NCBI RefSeq assembly: GCF_004138335.1
Contig: NZ_RYFW01000002.1
Location: 1,841,501 to 1,905,500, forward strand
From: Peristeroidobacter agariperforans
GTDB taxonomy: Bacteria > Pseudomonadota > Gammaproteobacteria > Steroidobacterales > Steroidobacteraceae
DNA: 64,000 nt
Direction of reading: 5' to 3'
Numbering within the stretch: the first letter of the stretch is position 1; every line of letters begins with the position of its first letter. The position numbers and the translations under genes are program-made. The notes under the pieces were generated by a model, which did no database searches, was not told the DNA's origin, and was given only the letters and a program-made list of their open reading frames with translations. This document shows positions 63,648 through 64,000 of the stretch, piece after piece.

Positions 63648-64000
63648 ATGACGCGTTTTTTGAATCTTGCGGCCGCATTGCTTCTCACGATGATGGCTCA
63701 CGTGACGCACGCGGCATCCGATGCCGCCGCGGGTCAGCAGAAGGTCGAGGGCTTTCTGCAGGGCCTGCAATCGTTGCAAGCACAGTTCAAACAAACGCTC
63801 ACGGATCGCAACGGACTCACTGTCGAGGAAGCGAGCGGCACGCTCGCGATTCGCCGGCCCGACCGGTTCCGCTGGGACTATCGCGAGCCCAACGAGCAGG
63901 TCATCGTCGCCGATGGCTCGCGCATCTGGCTCTACGACGCGGACCTCGAGCAGGTCACCGTGCGCAAGCTCGATGACACCCTGTCGGCAACTCCGGCCAT
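63648..64000 (+). CDS. lolA: Outer-membrane lipoprotein carrier LolA, 5' part
   Basis: The gene runs off the right edge. Its first 117 residues have a signal peptide (LNLAAALLLTMMAHVTHA) and the LolA start LQGLQSLQAQFKQTLTD, SGTLAIRRPDRFRWDYREP and SRIWLYDADLEQVTVRKLDD. ftsK-lolA is a conserved gammaproteobacterial pair. Confidence 0.92.
   Translation, partial: MTRFLNLAAALLLTMMAHVTHAASDAAAGQQKVEGFLQGLQSLQAQFKQTLTDRNGLTVEEASGTLAIRRPDRFRWDYREPNEQVIVADGSRIWLYDADLEQVTVRKLDDTLSATPA

Overview
The window reads as one contiguous piece of a GC-rich (roughly 60-65 %, judged by eye) gammaproteobacterial chromosome. The second half keeps familiar gammaproteobacterial gene orders: dapA/gcvR/bcp, SRP RNA-dnaX-ybaB-recR, rsgA/M48/orn, ppsA divergent from ppsR, gspCDEF, and clpS-clpA-infA-aat-trxB-ftsK-lolA. 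The mix of TonB receptors, DUF3570/DUF4266, DUF3562, DUF6448 and many small lineage genes suggests a Steroidobacter/Nevskiales/Xanthomonadales-type organism. That placement is inference from gene content only. The window starts inside an SDR gene and ends inside lolA.

Region 1 (1-4.2 kb): an SDR/TPR pair, then a compact operon of a periplasmic thioredoxin, a tiny DUF4266 lipoprotein ending in Gly-rich CGCN, a DUF3570 outer-membrane barrel and an ApbE-type flavin transferase. The barrel carries a DTLTGAS stretch resembling the flavinylation motif used by ApbE enzymes. The group could be a little-described extracytoplasmic flavin/thiol redox module; this is the most interesting candidate in the window.

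Region 2 (4.2-10.8 kb): an accessory redox/stress island with a truncated universal stress protein, a cytochrome b561 pseudogene with an internal deletion beside an intact paralogue, DUF6448, a lipoprotein cytochrome c, a DUF442 phosphatase-like protein, a flavodoxin, DUF3562, a SCO1/SenC copper chaperone and a quinone-oxidoreductase-like protein. It holds an 18-bp palindrome matching the CRP core and a second perfect inverted repeat.

Region 3 (10.8-14.5 kb): a CPBP protease, two small or unknown genes, a GNAT, then arsR-arsN2-arsI behind a perfect ArsR-type operator but with no efflux pump or reductase, and a tRNA-Ser(GGA).

Region 4 (14.5-21.6 kb): housekeeping genes (dapA, gcvR, bcp, phoH-like, queF, SRP RNA, dnaX, ybaB, recR). 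A 107-bp inverted heptamer repeat lies directly before the recR start codon.

Region 5 (21.7-30.1 kb): an XRE-cupin regulator divergent from a serine hydrolase, an enolase-family epimerase (DgcA-like), a TonB receptor, a DUF1611/DgcN protein and a YkvI-like transporter. Together they look like a locus for scavenging D-glutamate or D-Glu peptides from cell-wall debris.

Region 6 (30-48 kb): stress and housekeeping genes, ppsA/ppsR, a possibly leaderless DUF1249 gene, a coiled-coil protein of unknown function, a tail-specific protease, small membrane proteins, a Gfo/Idh oxidoreductase, a gluzincin peptidase, a nucleotide cyclase with a pseudo-receiver domain, and UdgX.

Region 7 (48-64 kb): gspCDEF of a type II secretion system without the pseudopilin genes, then clpS-clpA, infA, aat, a FemAB/GNAT-like gene, trxB, ftsK and the start of lolA. 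No CRISPR array, intact transposon, prophage or origin was recognised.
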